This document shows positions 63,060-64,000 of a stretch of DNA of 64,000 nucleotides, piece after piece (the stretch's first letter is position 1; every line of letters begins with the position of its first letter). Under the pieces are notes generated by a model that did not search any database, was not told where the DNA came from, and saw nothing but the letters and a program-made list of their open reading frames with translations. The position numbers and the translations under genes are program-made. The DNA comes from Streptomyces fagopyri (GTDB lineage: Bacteria > Actinomycetota > Actinomycetes > Streptomycetales > Streptomycetaceae): NCBI RefSeq assembly GCF_009498275.1, contig NZ_CP045643.1, positions 3,348,001 through 3,412,000 on the forward strand, written 5' to 3'.

Positions 63060-64000
63060 CTACGGGCGGATGCCGTCGCAGGCGATCGGCAGGTGCCGGG
63101 GGCCACGCAGGACCGCGTTCTGCCGGTAGGGGGGCGGGTCCTCCACCAGCCGGGGGTTCTCCAGCCTGCGGGCCAGTTCGGCGAGCGCGAGCTGTGCCTC
63201 CAGCCGGGCCAGCGGAGCGCCGAAGCAGCTGTGGATGCCGCTGCCGAAGCCCAGGTGCTGGATGTCCCCGCGGTCCGGGTCGAACCGGTCCGGGTCCTCG
63301 AAGCGGTCGGGGTCCCGGTTGCCGGCCGCCAGCACCAGCCACAGCGACGAGCCCTTGGGGATGGTCACGCCGCGCACCTCGATGTCGGCGAGGGTGCTGC
63401 GCTGCGGCAGCAGCTGCACCGGCGGCTCGAACCGGAGCAGTTCCTCGACGACGGGGACGGCCATTTTCGGGTCCTCGCGCAGCCGTTGCAGGATGCCGGG
63501 GTTGCGCAGCAGGGTCAGCATCCCGTTGGTGATGAGGTTGACCGTCGTCTCGTGACCGGCGATCAGCAGCAGCGCCGCGGTGCTCATGACCTCCATGGTC
63601 GTCATGGCGCCGTCCGGCCCCTGCGCGGTGGCCAGTTGCGACAGCATGTCCTCGCCCGGCTTCTTGCGCCGCTCCTCGATCAGCCCGGCCAGGTACATGC
63701 CCAGCTCCGTACGGGCGTTGTTCGAGACCTTGGCGCGCTCGCCCGCGTCGGCGCCCGGGACGGGGTCCAGGCTCGCGGCAAGGATGTCCGCCCAGGTGTG
63801 GAAGCGGGGCTCGTCCTCGCGCGGCACCCCGAGGAGCCGGCAGATCACGGTCACCGGGAAGGGGTACGAGAACTGGTCGACCAGGTCGATCCGCTCCGGG
63901 TCGCCGATGCCGTCGATGAGCCCGGAGACGATGTCCTCCAGCTCGCCGTGCATCTCGTGGACGCGCCGCGGGGAGTGCGGGGGTCCGAAGGGACGGTTCG
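63060..64000 (-). CDS. Cytochrome P450 (5' end outside window)
   Basis: About 313 residues seen; the frame is open to the window end (it continues upstream as NRPFGPPHSPRRVHE), so the N-terminus is missing. The I-helix AGHETTVN, the ExxR in EELLRF, and the haem loop GFGSGIHSCFG with the Cys ligand are all present. Class I bacterial P450, needing ferredoxin and reductase from elsewhere. Substrate unknown. No ferredoxin gene follows. Confidence 0.93.
   Translation of the reverse strand, partial: NRPFGPPHSPRRVHEMHGELEDIVSGLIDGIGDPERIDLVDQFSYPFPVTVICRLLGVPREDEPRFHTWADILAASLDPVPGADAGERAKVSNNARTELGMYLAGLIEERRKKPGEDMLSQLATAQGPDGAMTTMEVMSTAALLLIAGHETTVNLITNGMLTLLRNPGILQRLREDPKMAVPVVEELLRFEPPVQLLPQRSTLADIEVRGVTIPKGSSLWLVLAAGNRDPDRFEDPDRFDPDRGDIQHLGFGSGIHSCFGAPLARLEAQLALAELARRLENPRLVEDPPPYRQNAVLRGPRHLPIACDGIRP

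Overview
The window is high-GC actinobacterial DNA and almost certainly comes from a Streptomyces chromosome. Support comes from a conservon (cvnA-D), a nickel superoxide dismutase with its own peptidase (sodN/sodX), a lon gene behind an HspR (HAIR-type) operator, an actinobacterial fused 2-oxoglutarate decarboxylase/dehydrogenase, a bacterial Ku/LigD-polymerase pair, and many GTG starts with GTGA or ATGA gene overlaps. I identified everything by reading the sequence; no database search was made.

Region by region. 1-4728 is an anti-phage-type operon of three overlapping genes: the C-terminal part of a MORC/MutL-like GHKL ATPase (cut by the window edge), a PD-(D/E)XK nuclease and a Z1-domain helicase-like ATPase. 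4951-4994 is the 3' half of a tRNA-Arg(CCG) gene, the usual scar of site-specific integration, so the operon looks like cargo of an element in that tRNA. 5000-7880 is worn accessory DNA: a small secreted peptide gene, a truncated tyrosine recombinase and a pseudogene with a nonsense codon, a frameshift and a probable deletion. From 7888 on the DNA looks like chromosome core.

7888-17760: a ketosynthase with an extra N-terminal domain, ku and the LigD polymerase (divergent), a GNAT-AAA+ fusion, a NERD-like protein, a phosphatase, and a lipoprotein/histidine kinase pair. 17889-28982: a RodA/FtsW-PBP pair, a two-gene permease of the YcgR/YcgQ type, an ADP-ribosylglycohydrolase, two divergent diiron proteins, a TetR regulator and an NlpC/P60 hydrolase. 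29056-39071: a multicopper oxidase, a conservon whose fifth gene is a flavin monooxygenase, a PP2C-like protein and a MarR regulator. 39375-50652: lon with its HspR site, a rhomboid-like protein, a spermidine-synthase-like protein, a two-component system, sucA/kgd and a 60-residue DUF6104 protein. 51554-57072: a DUF4097/PadR operon, a leaderless HTH/Clp-N operon behind a doubled palindrome, a quinone oxidoreductase and malic enzyme. 57614-64000: a glutamate-type ABC importer, a methyltransferase, a CGNR zinc-finger protein, sodX/sodN and a cytochrome P450 cut by the right edge.

The most notable points are the MORC/nuclease/Z1 operon beside a tRNA scar, the GNAT-AAA+ fusion, the leaderless HTH/Clp-N operon with two identical-geometry palindromes, the paired divergent diiron enzymes, and two tandem-repeat arrays that include the 3' end and stop codon of the adjacent gene.
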